Assembly (NCBI GenBank): GCA_958430865.1
Contig: CAUDNR010002146.1
Span: 19,039 to 83,038, forward strand
Length of the DNA stretch: 64,000 nucleotides
Reading direction: 5' to 3'
Origin: Entrophospora sp. SA101
Lineage: Eukaryota; Glomeromycota; Glomeromycetes; Entrophosporales; Entrophosporaceae
The position numbers and the translations under genes are program-made. Positions 32,914-47,905 of the stretch are shown in pieces. The notes beneath the pieces were generated by a model that was given only the letters and a program-made list of their open reading frames with translations, had not been told where the DNA came from and made no database searches. The stretch's first letter is position 1; every line of letters begins with the position of its first letter.

Positions 32914-33561
32914 TAAATGAGATTCATATTAATTATTTTTACATAGGAGTAATTCTATATACCACTCGAGAAAAAATCCACTGCTGAAACTTTAAGGAAA
33001 TATGGTATTTTAATAGATTGAAAAACACCATAATGAATTCATTACGGGACATTATAAAATTGTTATATAACGTTCATTATAGCATTACATTGGTGAATTT
33101 AATAATGCAAAATGTTGGGTTTTATTGCAGTATGCACATATTAAACTGAACTACTATGCTGTATTAGTATTAGTATATGAAAACACATCTAGTAGTAATA
33201 GTCGGTCTACTAAATTTTTTTGATGCCTCAAATTTTATTAAAAATATAAAAATCTTCTTCGAGATACATATAGTAATGTACTTGATCAAAAATAACTCAT
33301 TTATTGAAATCAATTTAGCACCATTCAGTAAACCTTCCTTTTTATAGATTTACTTTCACACAATAACAAACCCCAATATTTGGTTTGATCCGTCGTCGAT
33401 CAGTTTTACCTTTTATTTTTATTACCATATGAATAGAGTTCAGATGTCAATAAACCAAACTTCCATGTTTTTTTTTGTCACACCTATTTTTAAATGAATT
33501 TACAAGTAAAAAAAGATTTTTTTTTTCTTTTAATTATAATTTTTTTAACCAAAAAATAATA
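32914..33561. other. Non-coding lead-in to TLC gene, copy 2
   Basis: Counterpart of 703-1350, with scattered substitutions and small indels. Contains the right half of dispersed repeat member A. Confidence 0.6.
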
Positions 33562-34629
33562 ATGATGATGATGATGATGTTTGATAATGAAGGAAATTGT
33601 ATATATGATTCCATAAAAATTTCAATTTATTCATTTATTGGATTCATTTTGCTGAATTATTTGACAACAATTTGCGTTTCAAACTTTACAGTTAAGTAAT
33701 GATTTCACAAATGATATTATTTGTTAATCAAAAAAAAAAAATTAATTATAATTTTTTTTTTTAACAGGATTTTTATAATAAATTGGATAAAAGAAAACAA
33801 TCAATTTGGAATAACACATTTGTTAGTTATATTCATGCATGGATTTGTTCTATAATAACTACTGCAAGGTAATGAAATTAGTAATAATAATTATATAATT
33901 TAAATTATTGTTATTATTAAGAAGTAATTAATCAATCCATTGAATGATTTTCAATAGTTTTATATATTATCCTGAAGCATGGAATGATATGATTAATTCC
34001 AATGTAAAACTATGTGCAATTCAAATACCTTTATCAACTGGTAAAAACTTTATTCTTTCAATTAATCCCTGAATATCTTTAGATTGTTATCATTAATACT
34101 AATTCAAATATTTTATTATTTAGGATATTTTTTTGCAGATATGTTTGATTTTTTAATAAAAAATATATTTATGGATTCACCTGGGATTTGGTTGCATCAT
34201 ATTTTAGTAGTAGGAGTGCTTATTTCATCTATCTCAACTTGTAAATATTTCCCATATTTGACAGCAACGTTATTAGTAGAAATTGGTAATATTTTTTTAC
34301 ATCAACGTAAACTTTATTTGACAATATATAAAACAAAACTTACTTTTATTTACAAATTGAACTCGTTGTTATTATTATTATCATTTATTTTTGCAAGGAT
34401 TTTTTTACATATGTATTTACTCTTTAGAGTTTGGAATGAATATGGTTTATTTGATTCCAATATTTGGAAAATTGCATTTTATGGCATGTTTTTGTTGAAT
34501 GTTTTAAATATGATATTATTTCAACAATTATGGAATTCAGATTGGAAAAAAAGCTTTTTTTCCAATAATAATGATAATAGAGATAAAAATAGAATTAAAT
34601 TAGAAAAAAACATTGTAGACAATGATTAA
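33562..34629 (+). CDS. TLC-domain membrane protein (copy 2)
   Basis: Exons 33562-33690, 33768-33868, 33958-34040 and 34124-34629, with the same exon lengths (129, 101, 83, 506) as copy 1, so both frames are intact. Exon 1 has 'DSIKIS' where copy 1 has 'DSVKIS'; near the C-terminus there are three further conservative changes (N/S, D/N, I/V). This gene lies in the diverged part of the duplication, so the pair are true paralogues or alleles rather than a read-level repeat. Confidence 0.8.
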
Positions 34630-34756
34630 TGATAATTTAGTTTATGTATAAACTTTTAAATTTTTTTTATAAGTTTCTTGGTAATAATAATACAATAATA
34701 ATAATCAATAGCTTTTCTTCTATTTGAATTTAATAATTGAAGTGAATCAAGTCTTC

Positions 34757-36234
34757 TTTAATTGAATCTTCTAGTGCAGGCATAACTACAGGAATTTCCA
34801 TGAATCACAAAAGTCCTTTGTTAAATCAGCAGGATTATCATTAAGATGAATATAATGGTTTGTGAATGACCATTCTCAAGTTCAATATTAATTATTTACT
34901 ATGTTTATGTTTATCAATACATCTTGGTGTTTTTTCTAATGTTTGGTCATTCGTCGACTCTATCATCAGTAGGTGGTGGCAAGAATGGTGTTGAAAATGA
35001 TGGTGGTGAGGAAGATTGGTTCCAATATGGAGGATATAGAGTCGAATCAAATTCTTGAGGAATAAAAGATATATTACAATTGCCTTGATATGATTTGAAT
35101 TTGCTTGAAGCTGTCTTATTATTTTAGCAGATTTTGATTTTGCACTTGAGCTAGTTCCATTTATTATTATTTTCATCAAGATTATTCTTGTTTTTATTCT
35201 TGTTATTATTATTTTTTGTTTTAGATTTTGAAGTATTTGTATCATTTTGTTTTGGCTTATTTTTCCAATTAGAAGAATCGGTGATATTTTTGATTGATAA
35301 GAATGATTCTGATTATTTTGAGATGAATTACCTACCTCTCTTACGATGATTTTTTATTAGGAATTTTTTTCATTGTATTTCTAACAAAGTTTTCTCATCA
35401 GCTGGAATAAATTTTTTTCCTTAGTGATGTAATTAAACTGTGCCTAAACCACCTTTTCTTATTTTTATGCAGGGGTTAGCAAGAGAATGCCATGATTGCA
35501 GCAGTTTTTACATTCACAGTCTTTAAACAAAATTCTTTTCCAGGTTTTTCGTCTGTCGAGGGCTGAGAATTGCTGGAATTGGTTGATATAATAATTATTG
35601 CTGTAGTTGATAGCTGATAATGATGGTGATAGATGTTGTATTATAATTGTTGTTGTTGCTGTATTTGCTGGGTGTTAGATCAATTTAGTCGTAATTCTTG
35701 TAGTTGATATTGATGTGTGCAGCCATTTGTTGTTGAATTTATAGCATGTATACTATTAATGGTCGAAGTTGAGGTTGTTGAAGGTTTGCCTAAACAGTTA
35801 CTATATTGTAATTGTGATATAGATTGTAATCGTGATGGTGATAATTAAGGTGGTCAATGTATATGACATAAATTGAGGTTGTGATTGTAAGTATTTATTA
35901 TTATAATTATTATTGTTATACCATGCATTTTAATAATTACTATCATGATCGTCCGTACCATTGCTAATACCATCGGTGTTATATATACTTCTTTCAGAAC
36001 TCCAATCTAACAAGCCTAAGGATCGCACTTGGAGCAGCAATGTTTTTCAAGCTAGCATTTACATCATTTATAGCACCAAATTGTTTAACGCCACTACCAC
36101 CACTATCTTGATGCAACCTGCTTGAATCTAATACTTGTGTTGAACTATTATTGTTGTTCACATCATTCCGTCCATTCCTTGTTAAATTCTACATAATGTT
36201 CTTTATGAATAATACAAAATTTTGCGTAATATGA
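34757..36234 (-). pseudogene. Decayed Asn/Gln-rich gene (copy 2)
   Basis: Same broken minus-strand frames as 2530-4010. The downstream half has many substitutions relative to copy 1 (for example around 34790-34870); beyond about 35698 the two are identical. The change from diverged to identical therefore falls inside this pseudogene. Confidence 0.45.
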
Positions 36235-36766
36235 GTTTCTTCTACCTTTAAATATATACAATAATAACATAATAATAATAATAATACTTGATAACATGAG
36301 AACGAACCGCCTTCATTTTTTTTTGAGACACAAATACTATGAAGATTAATATAGACTATACAAGAAACATTTGAATTAATATCAATATTTTTCTGTGATG
36401 GAATGATAGCGTTAAACCTAGAAATTGCACAAGATGTATTTTAACATTAAACTCTCCATGATATAAATCCGCATTTAATCTTGTAACATTAGATTAAATA
36501 TTACAAAAACCATTTATAATTCGTTGGTTTAATTCAGTATTTCATTGACCAATTCCCCCATTTTTACTAAACATAACAGGAGAGACCGTCCTGCATAAGG
36601 AAAGAATTTTCAATTTTTTTTATACAGTTTAAAATACTTTTACAAGGGTATCACGTAGCAATAAATCATATGTAAATAATTGCACAAACTTGAAGCTTTT
36701 TACACTTGGAAAATATTATATCTTTTGAATCCCACAACTATCATAATATGATTTATTTGAAGAAAA

Positions 36767-37324
36767 ATGCCTGAAATTAAACATTGCACAGAATATAAAA
36801 CCACTGAATCAGCTAAATTTCGTCAACTGAAAGGCAATAAATGGAAAGAACAACAACTTAGTGAAAGTAACATGTTGTTTTATGTAACATTTGTTATATG
36901 AATTTGTAGAAAATCCTTTAAAAAGATAACCTAGGAGAGTGAAAACCACAGATGCGGAAGGGAAGAGTAAGAGGAAGAGGAAGAGGAAGAGGAAGAAGTA
37001 AGTGAAAAGATTGATTTCACTAGAGCCATCAAGATGATGGCCAAAAATCTTTATGAAAGAGAATGTTCAAATAAAGAAGGTCCTATATACGATTTTGATG
37101 AAATACAAAGATTGCTCCAAGAAATAGAACCAAGCTTGAAGGGGTTTTTTGACCAACTCTATTTAGCAGCTCAGCCATTTGAATGTAATGAACAATGGAC
37201 CGTATGAAGATGACATGTTATTATTATAGTTCGTTTTTTAATCCAGAATTAATGAAAAACTGTACTGTTTTCGGACAACATGAATTAATAATATCAGTTA
37301 TGGATGAATTTTTGCGAATAATCT
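36767..37324 (+). pseudogene. Decayed repetitive-family gene (copy 2)
   Basis: Identical in the stretches compared to 4543-5100, including the poly-Glu run near 36964-36996 and the same stop positions, so the decay precedes the duplication. Confidence 0.4.
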
Positions 37325-37911
37325 CAACTGTGCATGGGGACAAAATGATTCAAGTATAAAACTCTTAACTTTTGTTATAACATGGAACATCAATAAGTTT
37401 CTCAATTTTGTTTTAATGGGATTCTTATGTGAAAATATTTGCTCCACAAATTGGAATTATAATTGCTAACTGTCCTCCCAATTTCTTCAATACCGAATTC
37501 ATCTTTATCTGGTAGTTCTTTTTACATATGCATAATTTTCTATTTTGGGGAGTTTGAACTCACAATCACCACACTTCTTCCTCTTGGTTAATAAATAATA
37601 CTCATCAAAATAGATATATTCAAAAATAATATAAAATTACAACCTTCGTGTTTTCCAAATGCTTGCTTGATCAAATATAAATTTTTATAATAACACTGAG
37701 GATTAAACTATTCTATGAAGTTGTTATCATATAATTCACTCTCGATTGATTCATAGCAACTATTATGCAAAGTTTAACCCACAAGGACCACAACAAAAAG
37801 GGTCATTTACAAAACATAAATAGTAAATATCATGTAAAATCGATGTCATATTCTTTTTCAAAAATTATATCACAAAAGCCAATATCCTCGAGTTAATCAC
37901 TATTACGAGCA

Positions 37912-38193
37912 TCACATGTAAATCTTCCTAAATAAAGTAATTTTAGAATATTCGAATAGGAACATTGCCTTGAGTAATCCTTTAATTTCACTTAGATTAG
38001 TCCACAAGAGAAAACTTTGTGAGATATCGTCACCTACCTTGCTAGTGGATCTAATTGAACAATCTAGCATATCTTGAGCCAATGTGAGAATGACTGGACC
38101 CGGAATCATGTCCATTTCTTCCAATTCTTTTTTAACATCAAAAGACAGAATTATGACCTTTAGATATTTATGTGCTGCATTATTTGCATACAT
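37912..38193 (-). CDS. Unknown 93-codon frame, single unit (copy 2)
   Basis: One unit of the block that is doubled at 5688-6284. It starts 'MYANNAAHKYLKVIILSFDV' and ends 'LFRKIYM'. Function unknown. Confidence 0.4.
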   Translation of the reverse strand: MYANNAAHKYLKVIILSFDVKKELEEMDMIPGPVILTLAQDMLDCSIRSTSKVGDDISQSFLLWTNLSEIKGLLKAMFLFEYSKITLFRKIYM

Positions 38194-38565
38194 ATAAAAG
38201 ATTAATAGGTAGAGATGGTAGTAGTCACATCATAGGTTTAGGATTATGCAAACCGGTTTATCAAATAAAACCAGGACCCTGGTTCTGTTAATTTTTCGTC
38301 ATCATAGTAAAACTTTGACAGGGATAAATCGAAAAAAATTTATTTATTGAAGCAAAAAATTTTAAAAGTTGCAACTATTATTTGTTTTTATTATTTCAAA
38401 CTCATTACGTTATGAACATTTTTCCTACTACGTGAATTTTGATATCATTATTATTATTATTATTATTATTCACTTTCTACATTGACTCCACTTTCCAAAT
38501 AACCAATATCATAAATAAATATATAATATATATATGTGTGAATAAATTTATAATGGAAAATTAAA

Positions 38566-40782
38566 TTAATAATCCATAGACAATTCATCAACTTCCTCAA
38601 TTCTTTCAATATCTTTTCCATTGTTATCACTAGAATCTAATGTTTATTAATGATAATGATAATAATTAGTAATTTCCAATGAATTAATGAAATTTAACAA
38701 AACTAAAAATTTAATTCACCTTTATTAAGATTAATATTTAAAAACTCATTAGATAGCATCGAAATATCATTGAGTGGCCAATGGATATGGTTTGTGTATT
38801 CGTTGTAAATTATTATTAATAGAATTTTTATTGTTACTACTGCCACCATTATTACCATCGCCACTGCCAAAATCACATTAATATTGTTTTTTAAATCTCC
38901 AGCTTTAGATATTTTATCTAATTTATTTTGAACAAAATCTGTTATTAATAAATTATTAATTATTAAGTTATTAATAACGAAATAGGGTTTCTATTCGAAT
39001 TATTTATTTATTTGTTAAGAATTGAGTATTCAAAAGTTTATTCAAATAACGCGAATAATTCGACGAATAAAGCGAATAATTCAACGAATAAAATAAATAA
39101 TTTTATGAATAAAACGAATTATTCAACAAATAAAACGAATGGTTCGATGAATGAAATGAATAGTTCAATGAAACGAATGGTTCGACGAATAAAACAAATT
39201 ATTCGATGAATAAAACGAATGATTTGAATAAGAATATGTATTATAAATAGAAACTCTATAATGAGATTATAATTCACCTTTATTAAAAAAATCATCTAAG
39301 GGAATAGAGTTAATATCAAGATTATTTAATGAAGTGTTGTTGTTACTTGTATAACTTTTTAAGCTTTTAATTTTAATAATTTTGTCATCTAATATTCTAC
39401 TTGTATGATATGCTAATGGATGTTGTGAATTACTACTACTAATACTATTATTACTATTAATATAATCATTATTATTAAGAAGAATTTCTTCCAGTTTATT
39501 TTTAACAAAATCATAAAGCTCTCTAATGGTTGGTCTTTTTGATGAATCATCATCCCAACATTTTTGCATCATTTGTGAATAATTTTCAGGCATTTCTGGT
39601 AATATTGGTGGTCGTAAACCTTCACATATATCAAAAACTAAATGATGACTATGAGCTCTATTGTCAAATGGTGGATGGCCTGCAAATATTTCCCACATTA
39701 ACATCCCAACACTATAGATATCAGTTTCTTTTGTGTTCTTTGTATTTGTTTTGCCTCTAAGTAACTCAGGTGCAACATATGACACAATTCCATAGATTTT
39801 ATTTGATGATTTTTCATCAACTGGCCCACATAATCCTAAATCTGTAATATAGCAATTACCTCCTTGCAGTAATATATTACCACTATGCAAATCACAATGG
39901 ATTAAATCTTTTTCATGTATGTCATATAATGCATTACATAAATAACTAAAGATTGTAATCCTATCTTTTAATGTTAAATTTGAATGATTTTTTTGTAGAT
40001 AATCCCTTAAATTTCCTTCTGAATGATAATAAAGAATCATTGCATAGTTTCCATTATCAGAGAATTTAGTTATACCATAACATTCAACAATCAGTGGTGA
40101 CTTAATTTTACAATAATTCATTGCCTGTAATTAAACATAAAATCAATCAACATTATAGAATAGCATTATTTATTTTTGATTTAAATAAAGATACTAACTT
40201 CGTCAAAAAAACGTTTTCCTGGGTCATTTAAACTTTTTAATGCAATTTTTTGTCTTCCATAATAACTAAATTCCTTTTCATTTTCATTATAATCAAATAT
40301 TCTCCCTCTTGTCCATATAGCTGTATAAATTGAACTAAACCCACCTTCAGTTAATTTTGTTATGTTTTCAAATTGCTCAAAAGGTATCCATTCTAAAATA
40401 TACCTTGGCAGAGATGATTTCATTTGACATTGTTGAATAAAAATATCAACAATGTTACTTCCAGACGTCCAAGTACTAAAAAGATTCTGTAATTGTAAAC
40501 TAATACAACCTTCACAGAATCTATCAGAATACTTTGTTGATTTACACTTATTACATTCTTTTTGTTTGCCCAATTTATCTCTTGCATTATCTAATTCAAA
40601 ATCCTTTCTTTACAATATTCTTCTTCATCTTCGGAAAGCTCCTTATTTTCTTTGACTAGTGAAAAAAAATTCACTTTTATGCTTTCTCTATCAGAATTAA
40701 CAAAAACATTATTATACATTTTGTTATAAATTTTAAACACGAATTCCTCTCTTTCTGGTAGTAATAATTTATTATATGACAT
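38566..40782 (-). CDS. Protein kinase (copy 2)
   Basis: Exons 40199-40573, 39278-40124 and 38566-38636; N-terminal out-of-frame part at 40591-40815. The encoded protein is identical to copy 1. The only substitutions noticed correspond to copy 1 positions 7859 and 7871; both are silent (Pro and Ser codons) and 12 bp apart. The N-terminal frameshift is shared, so it predates the duplication or is a systematic error. Confidence 0.75.
39039..39224. repeat. Minisatellite in the last kinase intron (copy 2)
   Basis: Same array as 7130-7315 with the same number of units in the sequence compared, so it has not changed length since the duplication. Confidence 0.85.
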
Positions 40783-42500
40783 TTTTAATTTAAACTTGAA
40801 CAACGAAGAATTCAAATTTTTATCCCAAATGATAAAAGAAAAGAATATTATGGGGAATGTCTAACCTGCAATAGATGTTAGGACTTTTGAACCTATATAT
40901 AAAAAAATTAATAGCCGCCCGCAAATTTAACAATTAGAGAATTTGAATGCATGTGTAACAAAAAATGATAAAAGGTTTTAAATTCACTCCCCCCATTAGT
41001 CGTCATCCACCCTTTTCCTTTATTATTATAATAAATAACTTCAACTAAATAAAACATAGTAAATTCGGGCAATGGATTGTTGAAGTATCTTTTCCTTCGA
41101 ACTAGGGTTATTTGCAAGAAGCAAGTTAATTTTAAACACTCGACTACCAGAGATTGCTAGTGAATTGATTGGGATAGTTACTATAACTCAGAAAATAACG
41201 ATTTTGTGATTTCCAGTGCGTCACCTACAAGCGACTAGATCTACGGGCATAGGTTTAAAGAACCAGCTTCTATTTTAAGCTCTTTCCCTACGGTGAAATC
41301 ATACATTCGATCAATCAGAAATTTTCGAAAAAACATGTTAGTTTTCAAAATCAAGTTACCCCAATAACAATACCAATGCCAATACTAATATTAGCGAAAT
41401 CGAAATTCGAAAATTCGAAAATCAAAATTAAAGCTTCTATATTCTTTAGACAATAATAATTCTGCAACTCAAAATTTGATTCAAAAGGCCTGAAGATCAT
41501 CAAACATTATAAACAATTTACTAGTTATTTTTAAACTATCAAATATTTTTTTCGGCATCTCCTAGTCTTTATTTGCCTTCTTCGAAAGTATCTCATTAAA
41601 GGTACATAGGTAGAAAGGGCACTATTTTTAAAAGGGCAGACCTGTTTGAATAGAAATAGAAAATTTAAAAGATCTTGATTATCGGCAAACGCCATTTACT
41701 GTATATCACCTATTATCATTGCCAATTTCAGTGTTGGCAATTTAAACCGGTTCAAATATTTTTTTTGTTAAATAACCGATAATTAGTTAAATATCATCCA
41801 AAGATAAAAATCAACTGATCTGCCAATTACTTGGATAACAAATCATACAAGAGAAGGCTGTGTTGTAACAGCTTAAAAGTCAATAGGAGAATCACATTTG
41901 GCAATTAAAGATTACTTGTATATCCATTTAAAAAATAATGTGATTTTAGAGTGCATAATCCAACCAAATTTGGAAATTTTTTACTTATGTTTCTATCTTT
42001 TGGTTAGTGCGTATAATCAACCCATTATGATGTTTTCTGCAGAAATCACAGAATGTGCATTAAGGAAAATATAATTATTGTTATTATTATTACTATTATA
42101 GAAAGTACAATAAAGTAAACATTTATAATAAACAATTACAATCAGTAGAAAAAAATCTGGTTGCATACAATTTTTTTTTGAAATGGAAAAAATTTTTGTA
42201 ATAAACATGTGATTCCTCCATTTTTTCACTGTCATCATTGCATATCAATATCACACGTGTAAATACCGGATAGTCCCGAAAAATAGCACCCATACTTTAA
42301 AACAATTGAAAATTGTTTGTTACATATATAGTATAAATGAATGTAAAAAAAGGGAATGCTATCTTTCGATACTATACGATAGTGTAACTATGAGTCAAAC
42401 AGCCGCATGTATAAAAAAGTGTCATCATGAAGTTTATCAATTAATTCCCTGCTGTGCACACATTTTAAATTTGATTGAGTAAAATCAAGATAATTTCATA

Positions 42501-42539
<39 letters not shown>

Positions 42540-44422
42540 GTTAAAAACTATTAAATTGTTATTAGAAAATCATTTACTAGAAGTGTAGTTTAAATCTTTA
42601 GGATTTCTATTTTATGAATAAATAATAAATCATAATCAGATAACGAGGAAAATCTGAAAATGTTATTGACCTGATAAATGCGTAATTTATTTATGTTGAT
42701 AATAATAATAATAAACACTCAAGTAACTATATAACTCATAACGAATACTTAATATAGTATGATCGACTTGAAATAATCGTATGTATGCCTCGTCTCGACG
42801 AATCTATGGGGACAAAGTTACTCATCGCGTTTCAACGAGGTTTGACCGTATAACAAAAATTATTTTCTAAACCATTGTTAGTAATTTTACGAATAATAAA
42901 TCTAGACGCTAACTACATTTATTACATAATAATAATATTATTATTATTCTTACAGTTTCAACGAATTATAATCAAATTCACGTTATAATGAATTTTTTAC
43001 TTCACATATAAAAACATGTAAAATTCGTTGAAACGCGACAAGTAACTTTGGTATAACGAATTTTAAATGCAACTTTCTTATGTGTTCTCATTAATTAATT
43101 ATTATTCAGCTATTTTATATCATTTATTATATTCGCAAAGTAAATAGAATCATTTTAATCGCGTTTTGTATATAGATAATAATAAATAAAATGTCTATGA
43201 TAGGTTAATATCTCCTTGTAACACTCGGCATATCAGCATGCAAACCGGTTTAACTACAGTTGAAATGTTATATTTCCTTAAACGTATATTAATATAGTTA
43301 GTTCTTATTGGCTAGGACCAACTAGTCGTGGTCCTAAAATTTATGTTGATTGTTGAATTTTTAATATAATAGAAATTTTTTTTTTTTTTTTTTTAGAATT
43401 CATATTCCTTTTTCTCTCAATAAAAGATAAATATATATTATCACTGCTGTATTAATACTATAGATTGGCGTCTAATTGTTTTTGGGTTGTCTAAAGTCAA
43501 AATAGTATTTAGACAAAAAATGTCTAAATGTCTAAATTAATATAAATAGTAATAATAATAATGATTTGCTTTAACTAAAAGTCACGTGGATATACACAAA
43601 ATATCCACAAAGTTCATTTAAATGTCTATATTAATCTATATTTTTGACATTGTCTAAATAATTTACTTTAGACGCCCATCTATAATCAATACCAATTCAA
43701 ATTCCGGTTTAACAGCGGGTTTTCAACAAAATTAAGTAAAAATTTTTTATGTCAATGACGAAAGAATTGATAGTGCTGTACTTCAACTTTAATTGTTCAA
43801 TAGTAATACCAATAAAATTTTCAATTTGAATACCATAATCATCATCATAATAATCGTTCAAATGTCCTAATAATTCGCAAATCATTAGAAATACTTTAAA
43901 AGTAGATGATATTTTACAAGAAATAGCGAAATTCAGAAGTGCCGTATTTGTGCGGCCACATATGGTGGGATTGGAAAAACTTCAACTGGTACTTTTAAAA
44001 ATTATATCTGATGAAGATGATAGTAATGATGTCTAAAATAGCTTTAATTACTGGAGCAAATATTTTTTTTTTTTTTTATTTTAAGAAATAAAACAAAATT
44101 ATAAAACTACGGTTCAAACCGCGATGGTAAACCACCGGTCGGTGCGGTTCACTGGGATCCCAACTCAATATTAATATCATCAGAAAACTTTTTCGTCGTA
44201 ATATTATACTTGTAAGATATAATATATGCATAGTTTTACGTAATAGTTACTTACATCTGAATATAATACGATTGTTAATATTTATTAGGAAGGGTAATAT
44301 CTGCATATTTCGCAATTTTACTATAATTTAGTTTAAGGAATAAAATAAACCAAATGAAAAAAATGAAAAGATAAGGTACTGTAATATATATATATGTGAA
44401 TAAATTTATAATGGTGGCTAAA

Positions 44423-45189
44423 TTAATCATCCATATACAATTTATCAACTTCATCAATTCTTTCAACATATTTTCCTTTATTATCACTATAATCTAATGT
44501 GTGTTAATAAATCATCATTAATAAATCTCCAGCTTTATATGTTCCATCTAATTTATTTTGAGCAAAATCTGTTAGTAATAAATTATTAATTATTAATCTA
44601 TTAATAATGAGATAGGATTTCTATTCGAATAAAATTTGTTTAATTTGTTATGAATTTGAGTATTCAAAATAATCAATGATTTGAATAAAATGATAATTCG
44701 ACGAATGAAACAAACGATTTGAATAAGAATTTGTATTATAAATAGAAACTCTAATCAAATTATAATTCTCCTTTATTAAAATCAATATTTAAAAAAAAGA
44801 GGATTAAAATCAAGATTATTCAATGAACTATCGTTACTTGCATAACCTTTTAAGTTTTTAATTTTAGTAATTTCGTTATCTAATATTCTACTTGTATGAT
44901 GTGTTAATGGATGTAATTTGTGTACTTGTTGTGAATTATTAATAATAATACTATTACTAATACTATTATTACTATTAATATTATTAAGAATTTCTAGTTT
45001 ACTTTTAACAAAATCATAAAGCTCCCTAATAATTGGTCTTTTTGATTGATCTTCATCATAACACCTCTGCATAATAATCATCAGGAATTTCTGGTAATAT
45101 TAGTGGTTGTAAACCCTACACATATATCAATCATTAAACAATGACTATGAGCTCTATTGTAAAATGGCGAATGGCCTGCAAATATTTCA
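44423..45189 (-). pseudogene. Kinase pseudogene (copy 2)
   Basis: Identical in the portions compared to 12514-13280, with the same truncation and frame changes. Confidence 0.8.
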
Positions 45190-45781
45190 GTATATTGCTT
45201 TGCAAGCTTCATAGATCTTGTCTTCAATACTTTAATTCCATCAAACCTACCTATATAACATTGAATAATTTATACAAATTGCTTTGCAACTTTAATTCCA
45301 TCAAACCCGCCTATATAGGTGTGGAAGATTTTTTCTAGTTACGCGCACAGTTTCTGGTTACGCACACAGCCTTTGAATCTAACTAAAATGGATCATTTTG
45401 GAATTTTTATTAATTATTATTATCTTATCATTATAATTTTTATATATTACCTTTTGAAAATTTTATAACTAGCTGTAATGATGGTTTTCCTATTCATTGA
45501 AAATAAAACTGTTAGATTCATTATTCTCATGGTACAATCCTATTGAAATAGTAATAGGCTACTTAACTTTTAAGCAATTCTATTATAGTGTTGCTATGAT
45601 GGTTTCATTAATTAATAATAATATTATTATTTAGAAAGTAGTAATAACCTTATAAATAACTATAATCAGTCCTTTATAATTAAAAACAAAAATTTTCTAA
45701 CACGACCTTCCAAGTGGTTATAAGCAACTTTGTCAAGAAATGATTACTTGAATAGAAGTCAGAGTTAAGTAATTAAGTAAT

Positions 45782-46414
45782 ATGGAAGAATTGCTTTATA
45801 CAGTTCTGAACTTAGATGAGTGAAATAAAGATGAAACCTGCGATTTTTGCCCTAACTTTAACAAAAGGAATAAAGCAGTTTCTCAAATTAGAACTCGTAA
45901 TAAGGTAAGTCATAGGATAGTTGATAATGCTTGTGCTTGCGAAGATTGTAAGGATAAATTTGAGAATGATGAACTACCCAAATGTGAAAAGTGTGGTGAG
46001 TTAAAAACTAGAATGAGTTTTCATTATAATTGCTCTGAAAACAATGAGAAATGGTTGCCAGTCTTGCCCCACGAGGAAAGAGCATCCACTAGATATGAAC
46101 GATAAATAAACTCTTTACGAGAAGAGTTAACCACCACTGAGGAAGCACTAGAGATTGAAAGAGAAGTAGTTAAATTTCAAGAAAAATCAGAAGAGTGAAG
46201 CAAAAAGCAAAAACGGGAATTATTAGATCAAATTAAGCAATTAGAAGCAGAAAATGAAAAACTAAAAGGCTTAACTAATCAAGAATTAATCAAAGAAATC
46301 AATGAGTTAAAAGTTCAATTAGCACAATTACAACAACAAAATGGTCAGTTAGTTGCTCAAATTGAAGTTAAAGAAACTAAAAAATGACCTTGATTGAAAA
46401 TAAAAGGTAATTAA
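45782..46414 (+). pseudogene. Fossil gene with TGA as Trp (copy 2)
   Basis: Same sequence as 13873-14505 with the same four TGA codons and the same internal TAA. The transfer and the TAA lesion therefore predate the 32-kb duplication, and the copies add no independent evidence of selection. Confidence 0.7.
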
Positions 46415-46452
46415 AAATTAACAGTTGAAAAAAAAGTAATTATTTGTTTTAG

Positions 46453-46701
46453 TTATTCTGCCAGTTTTCTTTTTTTTCTTGATTCTTTACTAGAATTATC
46501 TAATACTCTTTTGAGAACTCTTTCCTCTTGATAAATTTCATAGGTAATTCTTTCTTTGTCTAAATATATTTGCAAAGGTTTGGTATCTGCTAATTTAAAA
46601 ATGTAAGGAGCAATTTTTTCACCTTGTTCCTTTTTCAAAATACTTCTAATGGTGCTGTAATTTTTGGGTTCCATGGTAGACTTAATGTAAATGAGTTTCA
46701 T
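46453..46701 (-). CDS. Hybrid unknown reading frame (copy 2)
   Basis: Identical to 14544-14792 in position and sequence relative to the neighbouring fossil. Confidence 0.35.
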   Translation of the reverse strand: MKLIYIKSTMEPKNYSTIRSILKKEQGEKIAPYIFKLADTKPLQIYLDKERITYEIYQEERVLKRVLDNSSKESRKKRKLAE

Positions 46702-47905
46702 ATTAACTATTTTTATCACTTAAGATAACAAATGGGATATTATAAAACTGTTAATTATGATCACACATTACAAATGACTAAATTTTGATCCCTGAAATCC
46801 TTGGTTAATACCAATGTTCACTTTGTCTGGTTTTGTTGCAGCATGCCCATATTATTTGCTTTAGTGTTATTAACTTTATTATTATTATTATAGCAGACAT
46901 AAGAATTGTTCATTATTCGAAAGAAATTTTTATTAATCATTAAATGACAACATACTGACACTTTTTGCTGGTCCTAATTCTTTCAATCAAATTACTTTGT
47001 GAAAAAATTTCCTGAATATTGACGTTTGTCTTTGTGAATATACAAGCAATGGAAATTGTGGTAATTAAATTAACATTAATCGAGGCTTTTATTATATACA
47101 TACATACATATATATATACCTACCTGTGAATTTATTATTTGTAAAGTCAATGGCTTCAACAAAATCATTTTTTTATGATTAGGACATTTAAATAAAGATG
47201 GGATTAAACATAATGCAGCTAGTGTTAAAATACTAGCTATAGTTGCAACTAATTATGTAAAGCTAGCTAGTTCTAACTGCATAATTTATTGAAAAAAATA
47301 AAATAAATTTTTTATGGACGAAGAAAGTTAAACCATAAAGGAGCTATACCGCTAAATTTGCTAGCTCGTTTTACAGACCTTTTTTTTTTTATTGCTTTAA
47401 TTCATTGTATACGAAGTATTTAATAATAATTATGTATATATATATACATTTGGTAATCGTAAACACTAACAAATTCGCGTGGATTGGTATGCTATGCAAT
47501 CATACGCGATATTGGATGTTATAATGGTTAAACCTGGAATGTCTACTTGGAGATGCAACCACTAGCTATTTATCAAGTTTCTGGTGAATTTGGAGACAAA
47601 AGTTTTTGATCTTAAAGTTGCAGTATTTGAAAGTATGAAATCTTTCTTAAAAGCGGGCAAAAGTTATTATTGCTTTTTTAATTAATTTGAATAATTATTT
47701 AATTGTAATTTTATTTTTTGATAGTGATGATAATAATTAATAATTTTTATTATTATTACTACATATGTAGTGCAAATATAATCTTGTACTCTGCAACTTC
47801 CTGAATGGTTGGAGAAAGATGTAAGTTTTTTTTCCTTTCAAATAAGATCTAATGAACTTATGAATCCCGGTAAATGTGAAATTATTATTATATTATCAGA
47901 TTATA